Shown: positions 11,076 to 22,807 of the stretch, piece by piece
How the letters are laid out: every line of letters begins with the position of its first letter
Numbering within the stretch: the first letter of the stretch is position 1
From: Limnephilus marmoratus
Lineage: Eukaryota; Arthropoda; Insecta; Trichoptera; Limnephilidae
DNA length: 64,000 bases
Assembly (NCBI GenBank): GCA_917880885.1
Contig: OU862915.1
Span: 35,286,676-35,350,675, forward strand
Reading direction: 5' to 3'
Program-made: the position numbers and the translations under genes
Notes under the pieces: generated by a model
The model's database searches: none
What the model saw: only the letters and a program-made list of their open reading frames with translations
Told to the model about the DNA's origin: nothing

Positions 11076-11212
11076 TGGATTGTAAGTATTAAACGCCACA
11101 CTATTACAAACGTTTGTAAAATATATCATACGCAGACATAAATAACTATTCACATACGACCAAACCCATAAAAAATAAATGAAAATAATAGAATTTAACT
11201 CAATATATTGAT

Positions 11213-12905
11213 GTGCAGAATTTACTACTTTACTTAATACAACATACTTCACTTAGTACTTTACTTAATAAAATATTATCACCTACGCAGTATGGTTTTA
11301 GGAAAAACCTGGGTACGGGTGACTCTACAGCCAATATAACAAATACAATTATTAGAAAAATGGATGAAAGCAAGAAACGCTTCACAGTTTTTATTGATAT
11401 TCAAAAAGCTTTCGAAACGATTGATCGTGAAATACTGTACTTAAAAAAATGGAATCTAAACCTACTTAACTGGAAGAGAACAAATTTTACAAATCGGTAA
11501 AAGAAAGAAAAAATCTCTACCAACTAAATTCGGTGTCCACCAGGGAAACGTGTTAAGACTTATACTATTACTATTATATATAAATGACCTTATGAATCTT
11601 CCCATCAATGGAAACATAATGAGCTTTGCAGATGACACCGTTATTATATTCCACGGACAAGATTAGACAAGCACCTACAAGGAGACGGAACACGGCCTGG
11701 CTGTACTTCAAAACTGGCCAAAAGTAAACTCCCTTACATTAAATGTGAATATAACTAAATATAAAAAACAAAAAAAGGACAAGCAATGAATTAGCATATC
11801 CTCAAATAACACGAATGTCAAAATAATTTTCCATAATGTTCCTGCCCGTATACAACCCAAACTAAAAGTACTAAATATATTGGGATTGAAATTGATGAAT
11901 AACTACAGTGGAATTCACACATTGATCGAACCTCACAAAAGCTAACAAAACTCATCTACTTCTTCAAAAAATGACGAAATATCTTGTGAACGAGAGATTT
12001 AAAGAGAGTATATTATGCTTTATGTCACTCTCGATTGGAATATGGAGCATAAAAAAACTGAAGGTAACTCAGAATTGCATCGTAAAGACCATACTAAAGG
12101 TCGCCATAAGGACGTCAACAGCAGAAAATTTGAAACAGTTTGATATTCCAAACATACAGAAAATCTATGCCAAAAATATTCTGGTACATTACCTCAAAAA
12201 CGATTCAGAGGCAGACACCTCACATGCTCATAAAACCAGAGCCAAACAAACAGACATACTTAATATACCAAAGTGTAACTCTTCGTATGGACAAAGAAGT
12301 TCTGAATTTTCAGTAGCAAAGTTATATAACAAACTCCCACTTAGTATCAAAAAAATTAAAATAAAAACTAGCTATATAAAGGGCATTAAATGTTGGCTGA
12401 AGGAACTATCGGAAAATGAACTTACTAGTATACTTAAAACATCGTTGTAGAAGTTATCTTATCCAAACCATATATACCTTATCCAAACCATGAAGTTATA
12501 CCATAGAAGTCGCTGAAAACTTATCCAAAGCATAGTCCCCCTCAGTACAGGATCTCCTAGTGAGGAGGACTACAAATATAATTTCTATTTCATATAATAA
12601 ATACCTAATATGTTTCATATAAAAAAGTAAAAAATAATAAATACATAGTTACTAAATTAAAAAATAATTACAAAATTAAAAAAACTTCATCTCCACCAAC
12701 TATTATAAGATAACACTCTTTAAACGATTTACCACACTTCCAATCACCTTTCTATTTTAATTCTATTCAAAATAATATGTATTTTACTTTAAATATTCTT
12801 GTAACTACGAAAATTCATTTATGTACCTCTATGCCTGTCTCGACATACCTGGTTGATTAAAAACCCAATGTAAATATACTTTTTATAGATAAATAAATAA
12901 ATAAA
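11213..12905 (+). mobile_element. CR1/Jockey-group LINE, 5'-truncated and decayed
   Basis: The RT domain is split over several frames. At 11213-11500: QYGFRKNLGTGDS and VFIDIQKAFETIDRE (finger/palm motifs with the first catalytic Asp). At about 11525-11665: GVHQGNVLR, LYINDL and the catalytic FADDT. At 11971-12450: the C-terminal thumb-like region with KTRAKQTDIL and AKLYNKLPLSIKK. The element ends in a short aaat-unit tail at about 12885-12905, typical of this group. The endonuclease and ORF1 are absent. Multiple frameshifts and stops mean it is dead. The words tgcctgtctcgacatacctgg near the 3' end recur in the solo tails at 20885-20985 and 22690-22806. Confidence 0.75.
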
Positions 12906-13389
12906 TTTACTTATTAATATTTAAACCATTTTGTTAATTTAACCAATAAATAACTAATTGTTTAGGGCACTTCAATGGATTGAAAACTATACTAAATGTT
13001 CCGATCAAAAAATTTTCTTTCGTATTTATTTCAACATTACTTAATCCTCATTTTAAAATTATGTATTGTTGCCTTCAAAGAATGATTTGCTTTTAACATC
13101 TAATCGCTTATAAATTTTTGCTTTTAATTTTGTTATTTTCACTAACATTTTTTTTCCAAACCATAAAGGTACATTATTATATATTTTTTTAATTTTCTCT
13201 ATTGTTGAAAATGGTATGAAATAATAACACAATGGATAATAACATTTTGTTTGATCTCTCAACACTTTGTTGTTAATTCAAATTTTTTTTTTCACAGATT
13301 TTTATACGCCGATACAGGCGAGCTCTAATGGGGTTAATAATTAGATTCTACCTACATAATCAATGATAATTATGAAGAAACATTAAATC
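12906..13389. other. AT-rich, nothing recognised
   Basis: No known feature. The ORF at 13059-13265 (-) has no recognised motif. Confidence 0.35.
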
Positions 13390-13711
13390 TTTACATAGTA
13401 TATAATGAAGTCGCTCCCACTATCTATGCGCTTAGATGATTTAAACTTCGCAACGGATTTTTATGCGGTTTTCACCAATAGATAGAGAGATTCATAAGGA
13501 AGATTGTTAGGTATATAATTTGTCAAGGTTTTGTGTAAATTGGTTGAAATATGTAAATACAGGGAGCGGGCTGGCGAGCGGGCAGCGGGCAGCGAGCTGG
13601 AAAACGGGCGGTGTGGATTTGATTTAACAGATGCAGTTGGTTATAAAGGTTGGGTAATGGCGTGGCATTGTGTTTTTTTTAGCCACGGCAACGTGCGACC
13701 GGGTCTGCTAT
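13390..13711 (+). mobile_element. Short non-autonomous Helitron
   Basis: The text ttatgcggttttcaccaata with the following block, then a GC-rich agcgggctggcgagcggg stretch, then ccacggcaacgtgcgacc and gggtctgcta, is the layout I associate with insect non-autonomous Helitrons. These end in a GC hairpin followed by CTRR. Here the last bases read ctat, so the end may be mutated. No replicase/helicase is encoded. The ORF at 13531-13722 lies inside it and is not a gene. Confidence 0.55.
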
Positions 13712-14279
13712 TAAATAAATAAAATAAATCTAATTATTTTAATTTACAAACTAAAGCCATCTACAATATTCCGCGAAACGATTATGAATTTCAATTATGA
13801 AGTTCTATTCAAGTTCTGTGATTATTTCAGTTTTATGAAGCATCTAATAATAATACCATAACAGAACATGAATATAACACGGAATGTGAAAATTAATCTC
13901 AACATTTTGATGAATTGTTCAAATTTTTTAAACAACCAGTTCTTTGGTGAAGTTTGTGGAAGATTGGGTTTTTGTTGATTGGTACGGTATTTGTAAAGGT
14001 CCGTTGTTTGCACAGGAACGAGGTACGTGGAACCAAAAGCCAGCATAAGAGCAATGGTGACATTTATTCGCTGGATTTATTTATAGAAAGCTCGGCGCGA
14101 TAAAGTCGACTATATTTTTAAACCACACAACGATATTACTTGCCATTTGTTTTGTCGTATGGTAATTTTTCTTATTTCTTTGTGGAGCTCTGTTCTGGAA
14201 AAACACAGTATGTATTTTACTGTAAATTATAAATTAAAATGATTTAATTAAATCATAATACTGACAATTTTACCATCTA
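13712..14279. other. AT-rich, nothing recognised
   Basis: No recognised features. Confidence 0.35.
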
Positions 14280-14760
14280 TCCCAAATTGGGTGTTTTATT
14301 CCCAATTACCGCACAGACATCCCAAATGTGGAGGGTATTTTTGAAACACAGAGACCGGCATATCGTTCCACAACCGAGCTGTTGAACACAAGAACGAGTC
14401 GTAGAAGCGACCCGTTCACATTTGATAAATATCAACCATGTCTGGGACACGTTTGGCGTGTTTCCTGACTATGCACCGGTGCCAAAGGGATCAATGAAGC
14501 TAGTTCCTGGGAGCATCTTCCATTGTAATACCGGCGTCAGTTAAGATGGGAGAATCTATCAAACGGGCCGCCTGTTTCTGCACAGAGTCGAGGGTATTTT
14601 TCAGGTATTTTTGAGCTCCAGACCAGAAGTGGCTGCCAAATTCAACCGTGGGACGCACTTGTGATTTGTACAAAGTTAGCAGTAGTTTACTATTAAAGTA
14701 TCTGCGGGCCATGTACAGTTAAGTACGCCTTAGGGAGGGAGGCTAACTTTAGTTTCGAGT
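14280..14760 (-). pseudogene. LINE polyprotein C-terminus
   Basis: The ORF at 14500-14712 carries FNSKLLLTLYKSQVRPTVEF and WSGAQKYLKNTLDSVQK, then AARLIDSPILTD. These words are nearly the same as in the LINE at 30710-31096. This is the region after the RT palm in Jockey/CR1-group LINEs. Downstream (14280-14500) the coding continues in other frames, with VFNSSVVERYAG resembling the usual end of the family. It is a 5'-truncated, frame-shifted fragment. Confidence 0.65.
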
Positions 14761-15969
14761 ATATGTTGTTCAGCAGAGATCCGTAGTAGAACTATAAGAG
14801 AGAGACAACTGCCGCCCGTTCGGGTTTAAAATTCGATTGGCAGCGAGCAGCGCACTGGGCGGCGGCTCGTTCGGAAGATTAACACGGAGCATCATATGGA
14901 GCGGTCGTTAAGTCTAGTTAGACATTCATTGTAAATATGGCCGAACCAAAGTATTATTGAAAACTCCCGATCTCAGAATTTGTTAATCATAGGAAATAAT
15001 AGTACACCACAGTGACTGCTGAGGTGCTTTGTCCAGGTTTCCATTCGAACATGCATGGAAGGAATTTCAGTTCAGTTTTAGTGCCGGCAACCTGGGAGTT
15101 TATTTTATTTTCATTTATGTACATATATATTTCTTTTACCCACCTTATTAGTTAAAGAATTTCTAGTCTGAATTGATACAAACTAGTTTATTATTAGTTT
15201 ACGTATTTAAAATAATTAAACTACCGGTCACATGACCTGCCTATATTGGTTGTTAATTGACGCTGATCGGTAGGCTGGCGAAAGTCCGCTCTCGACAGCC
15301 ACCATATACCCACCCATGCACCCCTGCTGGTTCTTTCGGCAACTGATCGGAGTTCTTTCCCTGCTGGCATCTGTCGGCATCCGATAGATGATCCTTCAAT
15401 TCATTACAGAATAACTAAGTTGTCTAAGTTGAGGCTTTTTTAAATTAGAATCGTCGTATTTAACAATTCCGTAAATTATCCATTATAAAAAGTTCCCTCT
15501 TTATAAGAAATACCTCACTTTATTCGACTGTATTCAGAAATAAACATTTTTGATAGATAATTTCTCACTACTAGATCAAAAAGGGCTATGGTGTGGTAAA
15601 ATAATTATCGTAAAATAATTAAGTATTTTTTTAAACCTTTGGTATTTCAGATGAAGACTCATTATGCGAACATTATGCAGCAGAAAATCATTTTATTTTT
15701 GTGTGAAAATTATTTATTATGCATTTTAAACGTAAATTGTTGTATACGGAGTTTTTATCAGCGACCCAGCCCAAGACATTTCCATTGCAGAGATTGGAAG
15801 AAAGATTTGCAGGGAAACACAACGAGTCCGGTAATTCCAAGTGGCGCAAAGAAACGTGATAAATTTTGATTTATTGTCGAAATGCATTCCGCAATGGTAA
15901 AACCAATGTAATAACATGATAACTAATAACCAAGAATAACCATTAGTAGTAGAGTTTTACTATAATTGT
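14761..15969. other. Unassigned region
   Basis: Mixed AT-rich sequence. A short GC-rich patch near 14805-14880 has gccgcccgttcgg and a later ggcggcggctcgttcgg, partly inverted. The ORF at 15639-15869 is unrecognised. Confidence 0.35.
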
Positions 15970-16351
15970 TATAGTGACCTAAAAAGAATTAGGTTCAAAA
16001 TTTACAATTATTGTTTTCACATTTTTGTTTTGAAGAGTTTTAATTTTCAATGTACATTTGTTACTTTATATTTAAAATTTTTGCGACCGGTTTCGACACG
16101 TCGGTGTCATTCACGAGCAAACTTAAATCTAACTTAAAAATTCTACACATGTACAAAAATTAATTCGGTGGGGGTAGTGGGAGGGGGGATTTTGGTGGAG
16201 GGGGAGAACGGTGGGAAGAGTCAAAATTACATGGAAACATCGTAAGTAGAGGTGATTTACATGGTGCTATTATTTTATTAACTAAATTAATTTTTGATTT
16301 AATTGTTTTGTTAATTTCGTAAGTTTCTAAAGCGCACATATTAAAATATTT
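15970..16351 (-). mobile_element. Penelope-like element remnant, 3' part
   Basis: On the minus strand, 16265-16351 encodes CALETYEINKTIK, the C-terminal signature after the GIY-YIG endonuclease of Penelope-like elements (compare NLEILEIRKNVNSK in the copy at 60580-60640). The 3' UTR follows, with a degenerate hammerhead: TGAATGA, a gacac/gtgtc stem, then GAAACCGGTC (about 16085-16110). The rest of the element resumes at 20693, because a LINE is inserted between. A 25-bp word at 16019-16043 recurs inverted at 21234-21258. Confidence 0.65.
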
Positions 16352-17746
16352 TTTATTTATTTATTTTATTTTTTTATTTACAAAACGATACATAAATTAT
16401 AATATATTTTTTACAATAATTAATTACATAATACATGTATTTGATGTACCCCCATAAATAAGCAGGGCTTGTGTGTATGGGGGGTGTTATAACATTGGTT
16501 CAATTTATTATTTTTTATTCAGTTCAAATTTTCACTGTAATTTTTAAGCAGAGTTTTAAATTTTTTTATGTTTCTATTCATGTTTATGATTTTTTCAGGT
16601 AGTGAATTAAAAATTTTAACTCCGAGATATTTATGATTTAATGTCCTATTATTTTTTTACATTTTGGAAAAGGAAGTATTGATGCTTGTCTATTTAGATT
16701 TCTGTTATTTTTGAAGGGTGCAACTTTATTTTGAATATTATCTTTATAAATTTGTAATGTTGCGTGATAAAAGTATAACGCACTTAATTTTCTGACCTTA
16801 AATTGTTTGAATAACAGTTCGGATGGATATCTGTGTTTGCCATTTTATTTAATTCAGACCATGTGTTTGCTTAGTAGTAGGACTGTATCGTCAGCGTAGG
16901 AAACAATATCTCCATATTTGGAAATATGGAATATATCATTGACATATATAATAAATAACAGTGGTCCTAAAACTGTACCTTGGGGTATTGAAAAGTCGCT
17001 ATGTTTTGAATCGCTGACTTGATTGAGTAATTTTACTTGTTGAGGTCTTTTATGTAAATAACTAGTTATCCATGCTAAGACTTTCCCATTAATTCCTATC
17101 GATTTTAATTAATTTATTAATTTTTTATGTGATATGCTGTCGAAAGCTTTTTTCAGGTCTATAAATATTCCGATACATTTTTTATCGGAATCTAGGGCCG
17201 TATATAAATAGTTAGTTATTTTTGCTATCGCGTCATGAGTACTTGAATGTTTTTTGAAGCCGAATTGGTTATCATTAATTATTTTATTTTCTTCTAAGAA
17301 TGTCCAAATTTGTTTTTTTACAATTTTCTCATATATTTTTGATATGTTTGATAGGAGGGAAATCGGGCGGTAATTTTGTGGATCATTACGACAGTCTGTT
17401 TTATAAATGGGAGTTATAATTGCTCTTTTATAATTATTGTGAAATTCGCCACTTGCTAGACTTAGGTTTATTATATGTGTTATGGGGAGAACTAAGTATG
17501 TTTTCATCGCTTTTATTGTCTGCATCTATGTTATCAAAGCTGGGGGCGGAACCTCCTTTTAGTTCCGAGATAGTTTTGTCAATATCGGCTTCTGTGACTG
17601 GGTGAAATTTTTTATTTGTCATTGTGTTATTTGTTGTGGATTTGATATATTTGTGGTATTTATGGATTTTGCTAGGTTTTTTCCAACGTTATTAAAATAG
17701 TTATTTAAAATATTACAACATTTTTTTGTGTCATTCTGTATGTATT

Positions 17747-18121
17747 CAGGGTTTTAAGGGACATACTTAACTTACTTTAACCAGTGATTCCTGACATTAT
17801 TTGGAGTAAAAAAATTTAATGAAATTTTGGTCTCCGGTGACTTTTTTTGATGACTTTTTTTTTTCAATTTTTTTTCTCCAAATTCAAACAAAAAAAATTC
17901 TTCCGCTTGTCATCACTGGTCACTCAGCCGAGTAATAAACCAACCCCTCACCCCGCCTCCAACTGTCCAACACCTATCATTTTTTTATGTTTTTGTAGAA
18001 AAAATAAATAAAAAAACATCAAAATTTTCACCGGAGACCACAATTTCATTTACATTTTTTACTCCAAATAATGTTAGGAATCACTGGTTAAAGTAAGTCA
18101 AGTACGTCCCTTAACACCCTG
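17747..18121. mobile_element. MITE with about 65-bp TIRs, inside LINE ORF2
   Basis: The left end, cagggttttaagggacatac, and right end, gtacgtcccttaacaccctg, are inverted copies. The pairing continues through ctttaaccagtgattcc and ggaatcactggttaaag to about 65 bp. No ORF lies inside. A target duplication is not clear (TATT on the left, TATA on the right). The centre shares a 19-nt word with 59-77. It is non-autonomous, and I cannot assign the superfamily. Confidence 0.75.
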
Positions 18122-18633
18122 TATATTAATTTCCCATATGATATTTCTGATATGTGCTTATATATATTTTTTTATTTATTATTTCATTTATTATTGACCA
18201 TATTTTTTTATTATTGTCTTTAGCTTCTGAAATAATTTTTGAGTAATAGTCGTTTTTCGTTTTTTTAATTAGAGTAGTTAATATATTTTTATACTTCTTA
18301 TTAATCCTAGAGTAATCCAGGGTTTAATTTTCCTTGTTTTTGAATTGATCGATCTGTGTTGTTTTTGTTGCTTCTAAAACGTGTTTAGTTAAAATGTTTT
18401 CAAACAGTAAGGCACTTTGGTTGGCGCATTTATTTTTTAAAACTTCTTCCCATTTTTCAGTAATTAATTTTTCTAATTATTTGTAGTCTACGTGGGAATA
18501 TGGAAGATTTAATTTTGGACTCGTGTTTAGTTTTTTATTTGTCTCATGTAATATAAGACAAGCGTAGTGGTTTTCCAAAGAGTAGATTTAATTTTTTTTT
18601 TTTCATTTAAATGTATATTACACCAGATATGAT
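18122..18633. other. LINE ORF2 linker, decayed
   Basis: Lies between the endonuclease and RT parts of the LINE at 16352-20692. It is AT-rich, with no open frame, and is presumably decayed ORF2 sequence. Confidence 0.5.
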
Positions 18634-19307
18634 CTATACATGATGGCGTTTGGTTTTGTTTTTAATTTCTCGAGTGTAACTATTAATACAAGATTTATAA
18701 TTGAGGTGCGTCATCATGTTAATGTAATTATTTTTTTCTATTGAGTTATGGTTTGTAGAAATGTTTATATTAAAATCACCACACACAAAAGTAGGTATTT
18801 TCGACAATTTGCTTAGATATTCACCTAGTTCATTTATAAAGTTAGTTATGTTTGATTTGTGTGTTCTGTACACTGTTATAATTCTGTATAATTTATTTTT
18901 TAATTTTATATCTATTTTTAGACAATTTACGTGTTGTATAAAAATTTCTTCAATGTTAGTAATTTCACACTCGTCGTGAACAAATATAATTACACCACTA
19001 TTTTTGTTAATTGGTGTTGTTGTTGCGACGCCTTTGTAGTTGGGTAGCGCATTAATGTGTTGATCGTTATTACAGTGCGTTTTTGTTAACACTATGCAGG
19101 CGGGAGATAAAATTAGATCATTAATATTTATCAAAAATTCATCGAGGTTTTTTGCGATGCTTCGAATGTTCATAAGTAATAGCAAAAGGGGGAACTGTTA
19201 GTAATGCACCATTTATTGACTTCTGTAATATTTTGACTTATTTCTTGGTTTATTTTGTATTTTTCGTCAATTTGTTTTACTATGAAATCGGTCATTTTGA
19301 ATTATAA

Positions 19308-20353
19308 TTATTTTTTTGCTTTAGCAAAGTTTAGCATTTTCATTCTGTGTTTGCATTTTTCACTGTTTGATTTGTGGTCTGTTGAAGTCGTAGTTTTAAA
19401 TTTTAAATTAAGTTCTGTGCAAATAATGCATTTTGGTATTTCGTTCTTATTATTGCAGTTTTTTAAGTTATGTTCACCCGCACAATGAAGGCATATTGGT
19501 TTGTTCGGTGGTTGGAGGCAACGCATTGCTGTGTGACCATATTTTTGGCAATGGTAACACTGCATTAGGGGGTTACAGTCCTCTACTTTAATTTGGTAAA
19601 AACCAAGGTTTACGCTTTTTTTCATAATTAGAAGGTTTCTGAGATCTCCACTGGTTTCCAGGATTATATTTTTTTGTTGATATTTTTTAATTGGTATGGT
19701 TCCTTTATATTTTATTTTGTTTGGGTCCATTTCGTATATTATTTTTATATCTTCATTTTGCAGTATTAGATCTGATATAAATTCTTTTTGTATATATTTT
19801 TCGTCGATTCCTTTAAAGATCATGCACGGTCTTTTTTACCAATGTTTTCAACGTGTATTCCTTCAAGTTTTAACTTTGTAATTTCATTTTTGATGTTGGC
19901 CATATCATCCGCTTTTTGTAAATTTATTATCAATTCATTTTTTGATGTCTTCCTGATGCTACTTACTCCGATTCCTAGTTTAGATATTTTGACGTTCTTC
20001 ATGATGGTTTCTTTTATGTTTTCGTTATCATTTTTAGTTTTAATTATAATGGGGTATACTGGAACATTAGGTGTTGTGTTTTTTCCACTGGTGATGTTAG
20101 CGTAGCTTCTCGTAGTAGCATTGTTTTCCAGATTTTGGTATTTTTCTAAGTTACTGATATATTTTCTATCACTGTTGATAATGTTTTCTTATAATTCAAT
20201 TATTTTGTCTTGTAATGACAGACTCTCTTTGTTAATAGTATCTTCCAACTTCGTTATTATGAGTTCAATCGTATTTTTCGTTTTATGGTCCTTGACAGTC
20301 TGAATTTTCGAAACCTCACTCTTTAGCTCATTTAGATAGCTCGCTACCGTCAT
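19308..20353 (-). pseudogene. LINE ORF1: CCHC zinc-knuckle protein
   Basis: The start (MTVASYLNELKSEVSK) is at 20353. The N-terminal half is lysine/glutamate-rich and looks helical. The C-terminal half has CCHC knuckles: CYHCQKYGHTAMRC (CX2CX4HX4C), then CLHCAGEHNLKNC (CX2CX3HX4C), then a longer CIIC...HKSNSEKC. This is the RNA-binding gag-like protein typical of Jockey-type LINEs. An in-frame stop near 20190 and a frameshift near 19820 break it. ORF2 starts 13 bp downstream of its end. Confidence 0.75.
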
Positions 20354-20692
20354 TTTTTTATCTTCAATTTGGGTTCAAAAATGCCCCCATTCTATTTAAA
20401 ATTTAAAATATTGTCTCTTGTTACAGTAATAGCCATAATAATATTCTGTTAACTTTTTGTCTATGGCTTCACATGTCACTTGTCTTCAAACTTCAAATTC
20501 AAATTCAAATGGTTTCAAATTCAAATATCACTTGTCATGTTAATTTCAAGATTTTGTTTTTAAATTCACTCTAATAGTTCTCACTGCGATTATTAATTAA
20601 TTGGAAAACGATTCACTTTTTTAATGTGATACACTTAGTTTTGTGTGAAAAACACAATCTAGATATCGATTTTTGAAACTTTTTGTAGGACA
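20354..20692 (-). other. LINE 5' UTR
   Basis: Non-coding part between the ORF1 start and the right target duplication. It contains small direct repeats of caaattcaaatt-type. In this LINE group an internal promoter normally lies here, but I do not see a clear motif. Confidence 0.5.
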
Positions 20693-21258
20693 AAAATATT
20701 TGGTTACTTATGAAAAACTCGATATATGAATTAAATTGCAAATGTTTAAACTTAGTTTTTTTCTTTTTTGAAGCTATGGCCTGCCTCTATTAGATGGTTA
20801 GCAAACTCGGAGTAGTTAATATATATTTCGTGAACAAAGTTCATGTTCCCAGTTTCTATAAAATTTCTAGTAGTCATTTTTTAAAAATTTATTTATCTAA
20901 GTATATAAGGTATGTTTACATTAAATTATTCGATGCCTGTCTCACTAGGGTATACCTGTGTTGAGACAGTTCTATTCCTACATACTGTCCGTCACAATCG
21001 TCACATTCTAAAGTGTATCCCATTTTTTTCAAATTTATTAGGAATATCCTTGTTATTAATCAAATTTATTATTTTAGAATTAGTACAGAAAGCTGGAGAT
21101 ATATGATTTAGTAATATGTGGGATATTTTTAAAGATTTATCGCCTGTACAAAGAAGTTTTTTATGTATTAGGTTGTTACTAGGTTTGTTGTTATTATTAC
21201 CACTATACTTTTTTGTTAAACATTTTGTTTGCTTTAAAACTCTTCAAAACAAAAATGT
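20693..21258 (-). mobile_element. Penelope-like element remnant, GIY-YIG part
   Basis: This is the other half of the element at 15970-16351. On the minus strand it encodes GYTLECDDCDGQYVG (about 20985-21030) and, after an inserted LINE tail, RNFIETGNMNFVHE and YSEFANHLIEAGHSF (about 20770-20880). Together these form the GIY-YIG endonuclease of Penelope-like elements. Upstream (21030-21230) is AT-rich decayed coding sequence. The right edge carries an inverted copy of the 25-bp word at 16019-16043. Confidence 0.65.
20885..20985 (-). mobile_element. Solo LINE 3' tail inside the Penelope-like remnant
   Basis: On the minus strand it reads ctgtctcaacacaggtatac, then an AT-rich stretch, ending in gataaataaattt. 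This matches the 3' end of the LINE at 11213-12905 (cctgtctcgacatacctgg, then agataaataaataaa). It splits the GIY-YIG domain and is an extremely 5'-truncated insertion. Confidence 0.6.
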
Positions 21259-21789
21259 TTAGAAATTGTTCCCTTTCCGAAAGGGGGGTATTCTTGCACC
21301 CCAAATGAGAGTTTTGTGATATTATATGAGTTGCTTTTTACTTCACATATTATATAATTTAGGTAGCCCTACCAAAAATATGCGGTAACAGAAGCTGCAT
21401 TTAAAAATACACTATTACTATTTTTTTAAATTTAAGAAAATATCTGATCTATCAAATTCCGACGAAATTATTCCCCTCCCCCACCGTAAAAAAATAAAAA
21501 AAAGAAACGGTTTTATTTATATGGGAAACTATTAACCTTGTTTTAAAGTTTAAATGAATATTCATTATTTATTGGAAAAACTCTCGTTGTGTTTGAAGGT
21601 TGTACCCGTCAATATAATTTATCATTGAAGAAGACGATGGTAATAAATCTTTACAAAAATATGAAAAGAACAAGACACAGAAAAATAAAAAAAAAAGTAT
21701 CTCGGTCGGTTTTGTTGTAACCTCATTTGCGACCGTAACCTTTCTTATTTCTCCGTGTCTTGTACTTATACGTATTTTCGTTTTTTCAG
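21259..21789. other. Unassigned, with a SINE-C-like patch
   Basis: No gene. Around 21545-21800, words such as atgaatattcatt and agaacaagacacagaaaaa look like reverse-strand relatives of the repeat at 29247-29470 (agacaaaga, gaatattcattt). I treat this as a possible diverged copy only. Confidence 0.35.
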
Positions 21790-21796
21790 TACCATA

Positions 21797-22190
21797 TTTT
21801 CAATTTGGGAGGCAGGTATGGGTACCGCCGCCCCGGGAAGCGTATTTTCAAAACCTATACCGGTTCAGTCGCTTTATATTTTCAATACCAAAATTTAAAT
21901 ATTTAGAAATAAAATTATTAATTTCTAATGCACATATTGGAAAGATTATCAATATGGAGGTTCTAGTGTCTCTCAACCCATCGTATCAGTTGAAGGAATC
22001 GATTCATATGTCCGTATCTCCTGGACACACTAAGCCCCAGATTCCTACCCACTCCTTATACCTGTTTCCTTCCCAATACTTCCTCTCCTCCCTTCCTTAC
22101 TAAAACCTTCCACACAGCAACCCCTAATATGACATAGGCCCTGAAGAAAATTATTTTCCACAGTGCCTCCTGTGTGGAGCTAATGTAGAA
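21797..22190 (+). mobile_element. SINE-A interrupted by a MITE piece
   Basis: It starts caatttgggaggcaggtat and resumes after an insertion at cctggacacactaagccc, then runs to the 3' block with cctccacacagca, gacataggccct and gtgtggagctaatgt. The interruption is a partial copy of the MITE family at 47396-47780. Confidence 0.6.
21838..21956. mobile_element. Partial MULE-like MITE
   Basis: It begins agcgtattttcaaaacctat and contains ttcagtcgcttta, the same terminal sequence as the MITE at 47396-47780 (gcgtatttacaaaacctat, cagtcgc). Only one end is clear. Confidence 0.5.
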
Positions 22191-22689
22191 AAAAAACAAA
22201 TATCTTCTTCAATGATTTATTACATTGATGAGCGTAACCTTCAAAAGTCTCATAACAAGAGTTATTTCAATAAAACATAAAAATTTTAAATTATAATTAA
22301 AAGCTGTGAGTTTTGAAAGATTATTTTGCTTTAGTATAAACTAATCTAGAATAAAGCCTTACAATCAGGGGTACAGGGTAGTTAATATATTCGCGAACAC
22401 GACCCCAATACTACCCCCGACATACTGTTATGCCAGTAGTTATTTATCGCAGCGAAACCTTCCCGGTATCGTGAATTAGTAATCAAGCGTGGTCGTTGAT
22501 ATGTAGGGAGCAAGGTAGGCCTAGGCCGGTAATGTGATTGACTTTGGCCCACTGTTATTGGCGTGAGAAATTGAATTTGACTCTGCACTACTCAACAGAA
22601 TAGAGTTAACGCAAAATTCAAACAGAGGACTTTGGAAATTAATTTGAGATTTCTCAGAAAATTGTGAAGTCTAATTTAGAACACAGGCA
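22191..22689. other. Unassigned region
   Basis: AT-rich sequence. A GC-richer patch lies at 22390-22600, with a short minus ORF (22382-22588) that I do not recognise. Confidence 0.35.
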
Positions 22690-22806
22690 ATCTATCTATA
22701 TATGTATTTTTATTTATTTATTTATCTATAAAAAAGTATATGTAGATACATTGGGTTTTTTTGATGCCTGCCTCACTAGGGTATACCTGTGTCGAGACAG
22801 GCGTAT
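22690..22806 (-). mobile_element. Solo LINE 3' tail
   Basis: On the minus strand it reads gcctgtctcgacacaggta, then aaacccaatgtatctac, ending in agataaataaataaataaa. It matches the tail of the LINE at 11213-12905 (gcctgtctcgacatacc, aaacccaatgtaaata). It directly abuts the Helitron-like sequence. Confidence 0.65.
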
Positions 22807-22807
22807 A

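Larger units (their letters stand above)
16860..19295 (-). pseudogene. LINE ORF2: endonuclease plus reverse transcriptase
   Basis: The ORF starts at 19295, just after the end of ORF1. The endonuclease (18634-19185) has LLLMNIRSIAKNLDEF, then CIVLTKTHCN, then VVCGDFNIN-like VCGDFNINI, typical of AP-endonuclease-type LINE nucleases. After the MITE (17747-18121), 17434-17622 begins the RT (HPVTEADIDKTISELKGG). 17109-17525 has NYRPISLLSNISKIYEKI, then NQFGFKKHSSTHDAI, then IFIDLKKAFDSISHKKL. At about 16860-17000 comes PQGTVLGPLLFIIYVND and the catalytic YADDT. At least three frameshifts and several stops break it. It reverse-transcribes the element's own RNA at a nicked target in living relatives. 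Confidence 0.75.
16352..20692 (-). mobile_element. Full-length Jockey-superfamily LINE with target duplication
   Basis: A 4.34-kb insertion inside a Penelope-like element. It is flanked by a 9-bp target duplication, aaaatattt (16343-16351 and 20693-20701). On the minus strand it has a 5' UTR of about 340 bp, ORF1 (20353-19308), ORF2 (from 19295) and an A/T-rich tail at 16352-16380. A 375-bp MITE interrupts ORF2. ORF1 has CCHC fingers, and ORF2 has an apurinic-type endonuclease and an RT. Stops and frameshifts in both ORFs show it is dead, but this is one of the most complete autonomous elements in the window. Confidence 0.8.

Noticed and set aside
19255..20303. Plus-strand hydrophobic ORFs (membrane proteins)
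   Set aside because: They are antisense readings of LINE ORF1. The minus strand has CCHC knuckles.
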